A stretch of 64,000 nt of DNA from Pyrenula massariospora (taxonomy: Eukaryota > Ascomycota > Eurotiomycetes > Pyrenulales > Pyrenulaceae), in contig JAGFMI010000006.1 of assembly GCA_021030905.1 (NCBI GenBank), positions 1,550,001 to 1,614,000 on the forward strand, read 5' to 3'. Position numbers and translations under genes: made by a program. Shown here in pieces: positions 34,379 to 44,725 of this stretch (the stretch's first letter is position 1; every line of letters begins with the position of its first letter). Below the pieces are notes generated by a model, which saw nothing but the letters and a program-made list of their open reading frames with translations, was not told the DNA's origin and did not search any database.

Positions 34379-36679
34379 GGAGGGAGGGTGGTTGGGGTGG
34401 GGGATGGGCTCGGTGCTTGATGCGAAGGGTTTACGATGGGTTTACGATGGGTTACGAAGTGATGTATGAGGTGTAGATATGGATTGCGTATCTAGATTTA
34501 TGACGAGAGCGCTCGATAAGTTCGAACGACGTGACGTTCCGCCCGCTGACTGATATAAGACGGTCCCAATCGTTCAACTATATCCAATATCCCAGCAGGC
34601 GAAGATTGCTCGGCACGGCCGGGCTGGGCTTTCTCGGGCAAAATCCTCCCCATCCCACCTATCCTTCTATGCAGTATGCATGAACGCCATCCCCTTTGCT
34701 GTAGCCGCAAAGGCCGCCGGGGTGCTATCAAGACCATTAACAAGAACCGGCAGGCCAGGACTTAGACCCGTAGAGCAGAGGGAGGATGTCTGTCTACTGT
34801 CTAGTAGACTCTACGCTTATCGATGGAGCTTAGTGGTTGTTCGTTTATTTGTTCTAGTTAGAAAGGCGTGTTTGGGTAAGAATATGGTGGGAGAAGAAGA
34901 GGAGGACGTGCTTGGAAATTAGGGAATGAACGTAATGATAGTGTTTCGGATGCTGGTGTTTTAGACCGGTACTGCTGTACCAGGCTGATAGCAAGAAGAC
35001 GATTCAGTTCATGTTCATGCTGTGACTGGCACGAAGTGGCAGGGCTCAGCATGGCGAGGGATCACTGCCCATGAAGATAGAGATGATGTCTGCAGCATTA
35101 ACAGGATCTGCCTCTCGCGTACATCCAAGAGAGTTTTCCTTCCCGCTCGCCACTTCTTGGATGCGGATGATGGAGAGTTCAGCCTTAGTACTGTAGAATG
35201 ACGTAGCACAATCGTGAAGTGTTCCATCCGCAACCGTAGAATGTAAGCAGAACTCGAGTCATTGTAGTAATTCATTGGCCTACCGCTCGAAGAGTCTGAA
35301 AGCATAGTTCCCCGTCTACGACTAAGTAAGCTAGGACTCCCACCACTTCTTCTTGAGTAGCCAATAGTCGAAAATTAGCAGCCTTGGCCACATTTACTTG
35401 ATGTCTCTCGTCGACTTCGTGGCTGGCTGAATGCGTGCGGCTCCACTTTTGGCCCCTCACAACCTCCGTTTTATACGTCGCGCCGAGATCTTCGCCTGGC
35501 GATCGATCGAGTAGTAACTGATTCAATGATTCAATGATTCAATGAATCTGGACTCTGTTTCGACATCCACTAGTGGCGTAAGCCCGGCCCGGCCCAGACA
35601 GACTTATGCAGGGGTTTAGGTAGCCAGCTGGCGATGAAAGCAGCCACAGGAAAGTTTCAGGCGAGCCATGTCACGAACGCCAAGTTCGATGAGTCTTCGA
35701 CAATCGTGAAGTTCACAACCAAAATCAAAATGACTGAACAGGACGTGGTGACGTTACCCGGTGAGTGGAGTATCCCTAAGATAGTGAGTACTTTTTACTT
35801 CCTGTCTAGTCAACCAAACCCGCACTCGTACTCTTTTCCAAATATCTGTATTAGCGTCGATCTTCCCTTCCTGGCTACTTGCCGTCCTGACAAGCGGGAT
35901 TTGCGGCAGATCCTATTCCGTGCTTGTGTCTGCATTGAGATAGTTCAATTCCTGCCAGAAGAAATTCTGCTTAAGAAGGTAATGACTTCCTACATTACTA
36001 TCCTAAAAGGGAATGTTTTGTACCACGGCAAAAGGAGCAAGTCCCGATGCTTTGATGTGGCCCCCCTCCTGATGATAACATCAACAGGACAGACCTTGTG
36101 GTTGGTCAAACTACCTCCGCCTTTCATTCCACGCTATCGACCGTCGAGATTCTGATCATTTCACTTCTAAAACTGCCCAAGAAATAACATTTTGGGAAAT
36201 ATGGCAAGACCCGCCCTTCCACACGTGTTGACCGATGTAGTTATAGAGCAAGAACCATCAGTTTAGCACGCATCGAATTTGCCATAGCATCTAAGACAGT
36301 GGCTGTCCAAGCTTTGCATGAATCACACCGGTCAAGACGCCTCTCAGTGCCTGGCACACAACAGAACAGATCTATCCTACCATCCGAGTACCAGATGGAT
36401 GCTGCTGAGCTCGAATCGGCACACCATGCTTCATCCCTATGCAGCCGGTTGTCGATTGACAAAGTAGTCTCAACAAGTCTTGCTCCCTGCATGAATGCGA
36501 TGTGATAGAAGCATGCAGGAGTGCATCTTCAGCTGTGCACTTGGACGCCACGTTCTGGGTCTGAGCAATATGCTGTCTATATAACCCTGTGTCAATCCAC
36601 TGTCCCAGAGACCATTCTGTTGCACTTGTTGAGATTCTAAGAACTTTGACACTGGGCAACAAGACACGTACTGATAATT
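34379..36679. other. Sparse 2.3-kb region with one doubtful small gene
   Basis: It contains the weak candidate gene at 35634-36155 and three tandem copies of GATTCAAT at 35520-35543. The remaining frames are short and without motifs. Confidence 0.4.
35634..36155 (+). CDS. Doubtful small hypothetical gene
   Basis: The plus frame runs 173 codons from an ATG without stops. It also holds good splice signals that could replace part of the frame: GTGAGT donors near 35762 and 35785, an acceptor ending TATTAG near 35855, and a GTAATG donor near 35980. A central segment (VDLPFLATCRPDKRDLR) reads like real protein. No family is recognised, and the region could be a remnant or a noncoding transcript. 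Confidence 0.25.
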   Translation: MKAATGKFQASHVTNAKFDESSTIVKFTTKIKMTEQDVVTLPGEWSIPKIVSTFYFLSSQPNPHSYSFPNICISVDLPFLATCRPDKRDLRQILFRACVCIEIVQFLPEEILLKKVMTSYITILKGNVLYHGKRSKSRCFDVAPLLMITSTGQTLWLVKLPPPFIPRYRPSRF

Positions 36680-39266
36680 ATGGCATCTCACTCTAAGCTT
36701 TATACCATTTTGGTTGTTTTTCTCTGCATCTGTGCACCAGCTCTCGCGTTTGGTAGTGGCAATATACCTCAAGACAGCAAATTGGACGAGTACAACTGGC
36801 GTCATGGCGACATCGAAGATCTTCTCGCTAGCCTGCCTATGAGCTTCGTGACCCACAAAGCTTTCTCTGCACTTGACGTCAAGAGAGTGTTAGTCACATA
36901 ATCCCCATTTGAAATGATGGACTGACCATGTAGGTACTTTGGTAATTGGCTGCGTGACTTTAGTCAGCTACTTGACATCACTTGTCTGACCAAAGTTCCG
37001 GCAAACTACTTACGTGCCGTAATCTCGGTCCTCGCATTCATGGCGTTTGGCTATGCTACAGACGAGTTTGACGTGACAAAAGAACGGCTCGGACTATATC
37101 GGCCTGAGGAACACATCGACAACCCCAAAGGCTACGGACGTGATGACGACGGCAACATCCTACCTATCGACAAAATTAATAAAAGCCTCAAAAGCCTAGC
37201 TCTTCGGTCTATCCCGGAGCCAGAGGGTACGTGAACAGCATCCGTACTTGTATATAGCTGACGCCGTGTAGAGTATGCCATCGACGCAGAGACTGGGTAC
37301 GCACAAGATATGATCTCTGTGGCTTGACTGACCCAGTAACAGCATGAAAAATTACATTGCAAATGAGAAGATGTAAGCCATCATTACTTACACTTGGTTG
37401 CCAGTCCATCGCTGACCTAGCCAAGAGGAATTCGAACCTCGTCAGCCTTCATCCGAGAGAAGCTGAAAGTATGCATTCAAGCTGGCCGTGCTGGACGCCG
37501 CGGCGACGAGAGTGCAAGAAAGGAGGCTTTGATAGCGCTCGGTGCAGCACTACACACTCTAGAAGGCATGTTCACGGCGTGTCAACTGGGCAATTTCTTC
37601 TGACAGACTTCCCTAGACTTTCCTGCGCACTCGAACTACGTCGAGCTTGCTTTACAAAAGATAGGTGTGACCGAGGTTTTCGCCTACGTAGGTGATGCAT
37701 GCAAGGTAAACGTCGGGCCTTCCAAGACGGAAGAAGCCGCACCAATCGTTACTGGCACCTTTGGTACTCTCGATATGTATCAGAGCATTCTGGGTGAAAT
37801 CGACGATAAAACGGCAGCGCAGAACCTGAATGAACTGGACGTGGTAAGAACCAGGTACCAACGAAGATCAATTGAAGGCCGCTAATTCCCCGAAAGCGTC
37901 TAGCAGATGATATTGACTTGACTCAGGGTGCGTTTGAGGGATTGCAGTTGGCTATTCGTGGAGTTGCTTTCATCCTTCCGCAGGTAAATGGATGGTATGA
38001 AGAAATGAATAAACTCATGGAGTCAACCAAAACGGTCCGACAGGACAATGACGGCTTCAAAGACATACCGGATCACAATGACGATGATGGAGTTTGGGAA
38101 ACCATTGAGCCAATATTCCGGTTTCGCGACGAAGTCGCTCGTACCATAACCTCTAACTTGCGTATTCCACTTGTGTCCGATGCTCTAGCGGCAATCAGCG
38201 CAGCCCTCGACAAGTTTGTCTACTCCCTTCTCGCAGCGTTCATCAAACCGGTCATCGGAAATATGCGCCAAACCTTGTTGGTTGCAAAGGAAGAGGTGCA
38301 AAGAATGGAAAAAGCTCAGCCAACTATCTTTGACATAGGGTCCACGGTCTCGGATCCAACACATACTATGCTTGCCAAAGACCATTTCACGAACGCGCTA
38401 AACCCTGTCGCTGGTACATGTAGAATGAATCCAAAATAGTTGATCCGAATGCTGACATGCTGGCAGGGCTTGTTGCAACGGTAATCACCAACCTCACGAC
38501 TCAATCAGTCGTCCGTGCTTGGGATGACGTCGATGATAAGTACGATGATCAAACTATCTCGAATATTCTGCAGGCTCTGCATCATCCATTCAACGCCACA
38601 AAGTCAAGCCTGATACAGGTTCATATGCTTGCGACCGTTCAAAAGTGGTGGTCGACGGATCTGAACGACAAGGATCGCGAAGACTTGAAGAAGTACTTAA
38701 GTAAACAAGGCGTCGAGAAAGGCGAGAACAACATAGGTGATAGACACTTTGGTAGTAAGGCCAAGGGCCATGCCACCTTCGATGGATCTGCGCCTAAGGT
38801 GGTCAAAGAGAAGGAAAAGGACCTTCTTGATGCTGCCGGAGACCTGGTCAATGACATAAGCACGACAGTAGTTGACCAAGGGGGTAAGGCGATCGATGCA
38901 ATCGGTGATGGGATCAATCAGGTCGGGGATGCGGTTAACGATGCCGTGAATGAGGGTGCCCGGGTTCTGGGCGACGCCTTCAGCTCGGTCGACAAGGCCA
39001 TCACTGACCTTGTCACGGCGCCCAGCGCTTTCAATCCGAACACGTTTGATGAAGCTTTGGCGCATGCCGGCGAAAGCGTGGCGGACATTCTCAAGGATGT
39101 TCCGATCTCTGTCATCAGTGCGGCACCGGCCATGGGGCAGTTGTTGAAGGATGGGGCGATTCAGCAGCTGGAGGAGACGGGGAGAGCAGTTGGGAACGTG
39201 GTAAGCGACATTGACAGAGGGCTGACTAGCGCTGTCGAGATTGTGAGTTCGTGGTTGCCGTGGTGA
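36680..39266 (+). CDS. hetC: HET-C family heterokaryon incompatibility protein
   Basis: HET-C is a secretory-pathway/plasma-membrane protein whose allelic differences cause vegetative incompatibility in Neurospora. Eight hand-spliced exons (36680-36888, 36934-37226, 37272-37296, 37343-37372, 37426-37565, 37617-37843, 37927-38413, 38467-39266) give 736 residues in one frame. A signal peptide (residues 1-23) precedes FGSGNIP. Family blocks follow: NWRHGDIEDLL, VYFGNWLRDFSQ, FGYATDEF, RLGLYRPEEHIDNPKGY, AETGMKNYIANEK, ALHTLEDFPAHSNYVELAL, PIVTGTFGTLDM, DPTHTMLAKDHFTN and VVRAWDDVD. The intron after exon 5 starts with GC instead of GT (37566-37616); this choice restores the conserved LED-x-x-AHSNY. 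Exons 3 and 4 are only 25 and 30 bp. The C-terminus (about 120 residues) is amphipathic and lacks the glycine-rich tail of Neurospora HET-C. Confidence 0.92.
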
Positions 39267-40246
39267 GATCAAAGTTGTTGACTACAATGGCAATGGCGAT
39301 GGTGATAGCGATAGTTTTGGCGATGGGTTTGGCGCGAAGGATGTATGTTGCAGCTCTAGATTTGTGGTTAGAGCGGTACAGCCGGTAGCTAAGTCAAAGT
39401 TCACATGAACAGCACAATGGTAGGCAACAGACTCAAACTCAGAATCTAACTAAGAACTCGTCTACGTAAACTATAACTTTGAGAATATTATGTGATGAGC
39501 ACTCTTCATACACGTAGCATTCTCCTCTCCCTATCCCCATCTCAAGCTGATCACGAACTCCAAATGGATCCCGGCCTGTATGCACAGCGAATCTTCCTAC
39601 GCTGGGAGAAACCTTCGTTCGCACGGCCTCCTCATCGCTCTGACGGTTCTTGGAAAGTCTGTCGCAGTCATTTATCGTACTAAAATAATTTGGGAAGGCG
39701 CTTGGGATGTGAGTACGTGGAAGGTACGCAGGTAAAACACGTAACCGTGCATGCAGGCCATGGCCACTGTGGGGGTATTGATTGGGTGTCGGTGTTGCGT
39801 AGGGTTGGTCTGGGTTTTGGCGCTGGGAGGTGTAAGGGTATGAGCGCAGCGCGTATAGACGACTGAGTTAGGTTGGACTGGGAGGATCGGGAGAGTGGAG
39901 CGAACGGGTTCTTGGGGGGTGTTGATCGTCGGAAAGGGGGGAAGGGCGGTATTGCGGTGGCGATGGTGGGAGTTGGTATGAAGCTGGATGTTGAGGCTAG
40001 GGGTCTGGAGCTGGGGCGGCTGAAGAGAGTAGTCAAGAGCTGTCTGATACGGTTTTGGTATTGGTCATTAGAGTTTTAGTAGATTGGCTTTGCCTGGTTA
40101 CGTGGGTGCGGACTGTTTGTTGCAGAAGACTAGAGAAGAGCTTGATGTTGCTCTGATACCGTGCTAGACGTGGTAGCATGTCAAATGGTTTGGAGCAAAG
40201 GTCGAAACGCTCATCCGCTGCTGCTGCCTGCAGCTCTTGGTCCGCC
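39267..40246. other. Convergent gap between hetC and the coiled-coil gene
   Basis: About 1 kb where two 3' ends meet. Just after the hetC stop is a short GGCGATGG(T)/GATAGCGATAG-type simple repeat (39280-39330). A minus frame at 39680-40036 (118 codons, Pro/Ser/Thr-rich) has no motif and lies opposite G-rich DNA, so I do not call it. Confidence 0.4.
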
Positions 40247-42127
40247 TCACTTCGTGGTTGAAGGGGAAGAAGCGGGAGTAGAGAGGTCAATCAGACTAAA
40301 ACAGTCGCGAGAGGTACGAAAATGGTGTGGTTTTTCCTTGTCTTTCATAGTGTTTAGATTCTTGGGCGTGTCTTTGGATAGTTTTAGTCTTCGAAAAAGT
40401 CTGTTCACCTTGATGGTGCGGTATTCGAATGCAAGAATTGACTCCTCCTCACCCTTGAATTCGAATTCTGTTGACTGAGCTGAACGAGACCCGATCGCAC
40501 AATCTGTTCTTTCCATTCGTTTGTCCTGGGTGCTTGATGTCTGGAGCTTGAAACTCGAGGCGCTCAGTATTCCGACTACTAGGAATATTTTCTGTTTGTG
40601 GCGTTCTTGGGGGTTGAAAATGACCTGAAGTATTTTGCTTCTATGGTGTTGCAGCATGTTTTCGAATACCTGAGTATGGTTGGCAAGCCTTTTGCTACAC
40701 AGTTCGGCCGCCTCGACCTTGCTTTCGATAGTTCTTAACGCTGCCGAGTTTAGGTTGAACATCCTAAGCGCGAGTCTTAAGGCTGGAGTAAGGTCTTGAG
40801 TTTGCCTGTTGTGCATGAAGACATTTGACTGCCTCTGCTGAACTATATTGGCGGGCGATGATTCGGCCGTGACAGACTCGAGACAAATATATTCACTCAA
40901 TGGCCGGGTAGTATCCTTGACAATAGCTCCGAATAGATTTGATCCAATGCTATATCCTAGTGGCTCAAGTAAAAAAGTCCAGTTTCCAGTCCACCCAAGC
41001 TCATTCGTTTCTAAGTCCTTCAGATTTTGGTTAATCTTTTCAACTGGAAAACTCTCATTGATGAATAGTGCATTCACAGTCTTTATCGGTTCAGAAAGCG
41101 CGCTCAAAGAGTCCATAGATCGGCTCATTTGGCTTTCGTAATCCAATTGCTGAAACTTTTCATATTCCTGACCATTGCGGAGTGCTTGACAGTGGTTCCG
41201 TAATTCATTGATGCTAGATTGAACCCGAAAGGCTAATGGTTCAACTCGTTCTACCGCTTGCAAGGCATTTTCTTCGATACCAATGTTCGAGCCCCATATC
41301 TTCAGGCGTAAATGCAAGTTGTAAACAAAAGCTGCTTCCTTCGTTGATCGAGGCAGTAAGTCGTGGCTGAGATAGGCTAGGTCGCGTGATAGTTTTCTGT
41401 AGTCTTCCCTAAGTTCTCTATAAGGCAGAGCTTTCCGAAGTGTTCTTTGAGAACTGTCTTCTCTGAGTCTACTTTGAACTTCGATTTCGTCTTCTTCGTG
41501 TCGTGATTGTAGATCGTCTCCTCTGAGTCCTCCTGGAGCCTTGGATTCATCTTCTCCGAGTTTACTTTGAACGCCGATTTCTCTGTGTTGGGTTTTAAGG
41601 TTGTGTTGTTGATTCAGAAGATTGTTCTGTTCTTTCTGAAGGTCATCCTGTTGGCTCTGGAGACTGTGTAGTTCACTCTGAAGATTGTTTTGACCCTGAG
41701 TATTGTCTTGTTGACTCCGAAGGGTGCTTTGCTGACTCCGTAGGTTGCTTTGTTGATTCTGAAGATTGCTCTGTTGACTTTCAAGGTTGTTCTGTTGTTC
41801 CTGGAGGCTATCTTTTTGTCTTTCAATGTCATCCTGTTGGCTCTGAAGGTCATCCTGTCGTCTCTGAAGGTTTTGCGGTAGTTTCTGAAGGTTATCCTGT
41901 TGGCTCTGAATCTGATCTTGTAGGAGAATTTTATCGAATTCGATTTCTCTGTGTTGGCTCTGAAGTTCATATATCTGTTTTTGAAGGTTATTTTGTTGTA
42001 TTTTTAAATTACCTTCTTGTGTTATAAGGTTATGCTGTTGTCTCTGAAGGTTATTTCGTTCTCTTTGAAGGTCGCTTTCTCTGAGTCGTCCTTGAACTTT
42101 AGCTTTAAATTTAATAATAGTTTCCAT
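40247..42127 (-). CDS. Coiled-coil protein with a DNA-level heptad minisatellite and a fungal self-recognition-like helical region
   Basis: One exon gives 626 residues from the ATG at 42127; the frame stays open to 42142 but without an earlier ATG. Residues about 15-165 are almost entirely heptads of the type NLQ-x-QQ-x, rich in Gln, Leu, Asn and Asp, and should form a long coiled coil. Two acidic linkers with a VQSKLGED / VQSRLRED repeat follow. Then comes a helical region with LHLRLKIWGSNIGIEENAL. This resembles the FRLWxxNIGV-type block that fungal proteins with ankyrin, NACHT or prion-like modules carry near their N-termini. The last 150 residues have no recognised domain. It is divergent from the gene at 42753 and convergent with hetC. 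A part in recognition signalling is inference. Confidence 0.65.
   Translation of the reverse strand: METIIKFKAKVQGRLRESDLQRERNNLQRQQHNLITQEGNLKIQQNNLQKQIYELQSQHREIEFDKILLQDQIQSQQDNLQKLPQNLQRRQDDLQSQQDDIERQKDSLQEQQNNLESQQSNLQNQQSNLRSQQSTLRSQQDNTQGQNNLQSELHSLQSQQDDLQKEQNNLLNQQHNLKTQHREIGVQSKLGEDESKAPGGLRGDDLQSRHEEDEIEVQSRLREDSSQRTLRKALPYRELREDYRKLSRDLAYLSHDLLPRSTKEAAFVYNLHLRLKIWGSNIGIEENALQAVERVEPLAFRVQSSINELRNHCQALRNGQEYEKFQQLDYESQMSRSMDSLSALSEPIKTVNALFINESFPVEKINQNLKDLETNELGWTGNWTFLLEPLGYSIGSNLFGAIVKDTTRPLSEYICLESVTAESSPANIVQQRQSNVFMHNRQTQDLTPALRLALRMFNLNSAALRTIESKVEAAELCSKRLANHTQVFENMLQHHRSKILQVIFNPQERHKQKIFLVVGILSASSFKLQTSSTQDKRMERTDCAIGSRSAQSTEFEFKGEEESILAFEYRTIKVNRLFRRLKLSKDTPKNLNTMKDKEKPHHFRTSRDCFSLIDLSTPASSPSTTK
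41640..42080. repeat. 21-bp coding minisatellite (heptad repeat)
   Basis: On the plus strand the unit is about GTTGTTCTGTTGACTCTGAAG, repeated head to tail with substitutions. It is clearest from about 41640 to 41930 and is resumed around 41980-42080. Because 21 bp encode seven residues, every unit adds one heptad to the minus-strand coiled-coil protein. The same periodicity opens shadow frames in this region. Confidence 0.85.
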
Positions 42128-42752
42128 AGACACTGATATCAAAGCGATTCTCCTAGTAGTACCATGGACTTCAGTTCGGACAATCTATCCAAGCTTACTG
42201 TTGGATCGGGTTCTATGCGCGTGAAATCTTGAATAACGGTTGAATTTCCCATCCTCAGGTTGCAAGGCAATGTCAATTGCCGGAGCAGAGCAGCTTTGCC
42301 GTTCAGTAGCATCTCAGCAGTAGCTTTCTTGTGGTAGAGCTGATGATGAGAGAGGCTGGCGCCTCTTTGAAGCTTGGCGCCGATCTGCAACAATCGCGTG
42401 GATTCTTTGCGTGGGCGGCGCGGATAATTGTCGGTAGAGCCTACTCTGATCGAGTCGAGGCAGGGTATCAGAAGTCGTGGCGCACCTGAATATTGGCCGG
42501 ACGTGCGCCACTGCCAGTAATTGGTGAGCCACGATTTGATACCTGTCTCGAGTTCCAGCTCCTGTTCAAGACGGGGCCATAATTTTGAGACCTGACTGTC
42601 AAATATGCTATTATATTCTCAAAACTTGATGTCTACTATTAGAATCTAAAAAACTGGGAATCTAAGATATTGCGAGAAACCAGACAGAGCGTAATACCGC
42701 TCGTATTTGGCTTGTGTTACCTTTCAGAGCCGTATCAAGCACGGCGACCCCA
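42128..42752. promoter_or_regulatory. Divergent promoter between the coiled-coil gene and the DUF7580-like gene
   Basis: 625 bp between the two start codons. Minus frames at 42139-42393 and 42314-42532 are short and without motifs; the first could be an unspliced upstream exon of the coiled-coil gene but I found no clean join. Layout suggests shared control; no specific site recognised. Confidence 0.4.
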
Positions 42753-44725
42753 ATGGAGCCCACAGCCATTTTTTCCCTATGTCTCGCAACTCTCAACATC
42801 ATCTTGAATACCATACCTGGCATTATAGACAAAGCAGAGCAGATCAAAAACTTTAAACGCCGTTTCAACAGATATCTCGAGTGTCTAGAGAATGGAAGAT
42901 TTAATCTCAGCGTGTGGACAGCTAGATGGGAGCAAGAAAAGCAAGAAGACTACGAGGCACTCTTTGGCCAGCAGGGTTGGCTCAGTATTCAAGAACGCAG
43001 AAAAGATATCGACTCGCTTCTTCAAAATATTCTTGGCCACTTGCAGTTGAAGGAAGGCCAAACACAGCATGTAGCTATAACTAAAGGCACTATTAGTGAG
43101 CGCCTTCGTCACAAAACCCTTCTCTTGTACAAACGAGCTTCTCACTTGATAGGAAGGACTCCACAATCAGAAGGTCCTGCCTCCATTGCTGAACCTATTG
43201 CATCAAAGACAGCAAATATCGCAATCTGGGAAGTATATCTTGAAGGCGAAACGAAAAAGGGAGCATCCGGTAGCCCAGACCCTGAGCTGCCTAAGAAACT
43301 TAATATGAATGCGTTAAAACGCATTGCCGGCCTTTTGTACGAAAATCAGCAGCTTGATCGGAAGATTGAGGAACTAGGAAAGGCCATCGATCGTCTGCAT
43401 ACTTTTAGCAGACATTGTTACGGTGTAATGGGCCATGGAAAATTGAATGTTGACCCGGAAAGGGAGGATGTGGAAGAAAGTATCCAAATGGATCGATTTG
43501 GGAAGATCGCTATCGAAGTTTATAAATCATATCTTCGCTCAAAGGCAGAATTTCAGTGGAAATTGGAACTTTGCACATCTGAAGAAATAGACCAAGACAA
43601 AAAGGTTCTACAGCAACTGTTAAAACGAGGGACTGTGAATTTCACGGTCTTATATCGGCCTGCAGCAAACGGTCAGATATTAGCGCAGGAGCTTATTCTG
43701 AAGCAACTACAAGGGGCTTTGGTTTCTGACCAGTCCCCAGTTTCTCTTGACGTTGCAATGAGTCAATTCTCTTCAAAAAGGAGTCAAACTATTGAAGGCG
43801 TTCGTGGCTTAACGGTAGAGCTTAGACAAGCTGGTGTTCCGACGCTTTGGACCAAAAGTCTGCGCCATCTGCTGGAAAGTACTCGCGATGATACCGATAT
43901 GCAAACGGTTTTCTTGCTAGAACGGGCCCGGATAGCCTACAGATGCGCTCTCTGGATTATCATTCTTTGGAAGACGGACTGGTTCGCCAATCTCTGTAGC
44001 TGCGCGCTTAGGAGCGTTTTCTTTGACCGCGAGCCGACTAAGCCTATACTACCGAGTGCCGCAGAAGTGGAGATTGAAGCATTTACAAGACGCGAGTATG
44101 TCTTTCGAACGGAGACTCGAGACGATAGCCACCATCCCTGCCCGAGACAATACACCAGTGCGAACAAGCTCTATCTGCTTGGCATACTCCTCGCAGAGCT
44201 CTTTTTCTCTGAGCCAATAGAGCTGGAAGTTGTCGACGGTCAGCTTAGACCCTCGGATAGAGAGCGCTTCGAGCTTAATAGCGACATAATACGTAGATTA
44301 GAGAGGTATAGTGCAATTGGTAAACACAATCCAGTGACCGAAGCTGTTGAGTTCTGTTTTCAAAATGCTACAAAGAAGGAATGGGTACAGTCACAACAGT
44401 CCATTACGCAGGCACAGATCAAATCTCTTCTGGAGAATGTTCTCTCACCGTGAGCTCTTTCACTTTCCATTTGAAAATCCGGCACTTACGATATTTTAGG
44501 GTGCAGAAGTATTTCGTTCTCGTAAAGGACAATTTTGGGCCGCCTTGGTCCGAGAGAGTCGAAGAGGAACTCAAGAAGCTGGCCGACTATGATTTGCAAG
44601 AGACGGATGAACATATATCGACATTCCCTTCTACAAATGGACATACATCGACATCCCCTTCTACTAATGAACATCTACAGACATCACCTTCCACTAATGG
44701 TAATCGAAATGCTTCAGCAGTATAA
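42753..44725 (+). CDS. DUF7580-like protein with N-terminal helical domain and kinase-lobe-like C-terminus
   Basis: Exons 42753-44449 and 44500-44725 are joined by a 50-bp GT-AG intron and give 640 residues. The N-terminus (IFSLCLATLNIILNTIP, then a helix with KNFKRRFNRYLECL) resembles the start of fungal DUF7580 proteins. The C-terminal half has LLERARIAYRCALWIIIL, then a WFANL-type segment, then NKLYLLGILLAELFFSEPIEL. In that family this part is a degenerate protein-kinase-like C-lobe. No catalytic HRD or DFG motif is visible, so kinase activity is unlikely. The second exon adds a charged segment and three tandem 10-residue repeats. The ATG at 42753 is the first in frame; upstream the frame opens only at a GTG. 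It is divergent from the coiled-coil gene. Family assignment is from pattern memory and moderate. Confidence 0.65.
44609..44698 (+). repeat. 30-bp in-frame tandem repeat, three copies
   Basis: Units 44609-44638, 44639-44668 and 44669-44698 encode EHISTFPSTN, GHTSTSPSTN and EHLQTSPSTN at the C-terminus of the DUF7580-like protein. The copies differ at only a few bases, so the expansion is fairly recent. Confidence 0.9.

Noticed and set aside
38414-38439. A 26-bp intron in hetC ending at the first AG
   Set aside because: Too short for splicing; the next AG (ending 38466) has a CTGAC branch-like signal and joins to the conserved AG-LVATV segment in phase.
41614-41970. 118-codon minus frame of basic Arg/Asn/Thr composition
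   Set aside because: It is a shifted reading of the 21-bp heptad minisatellite; a period divisible by three keeps shadow frames open.
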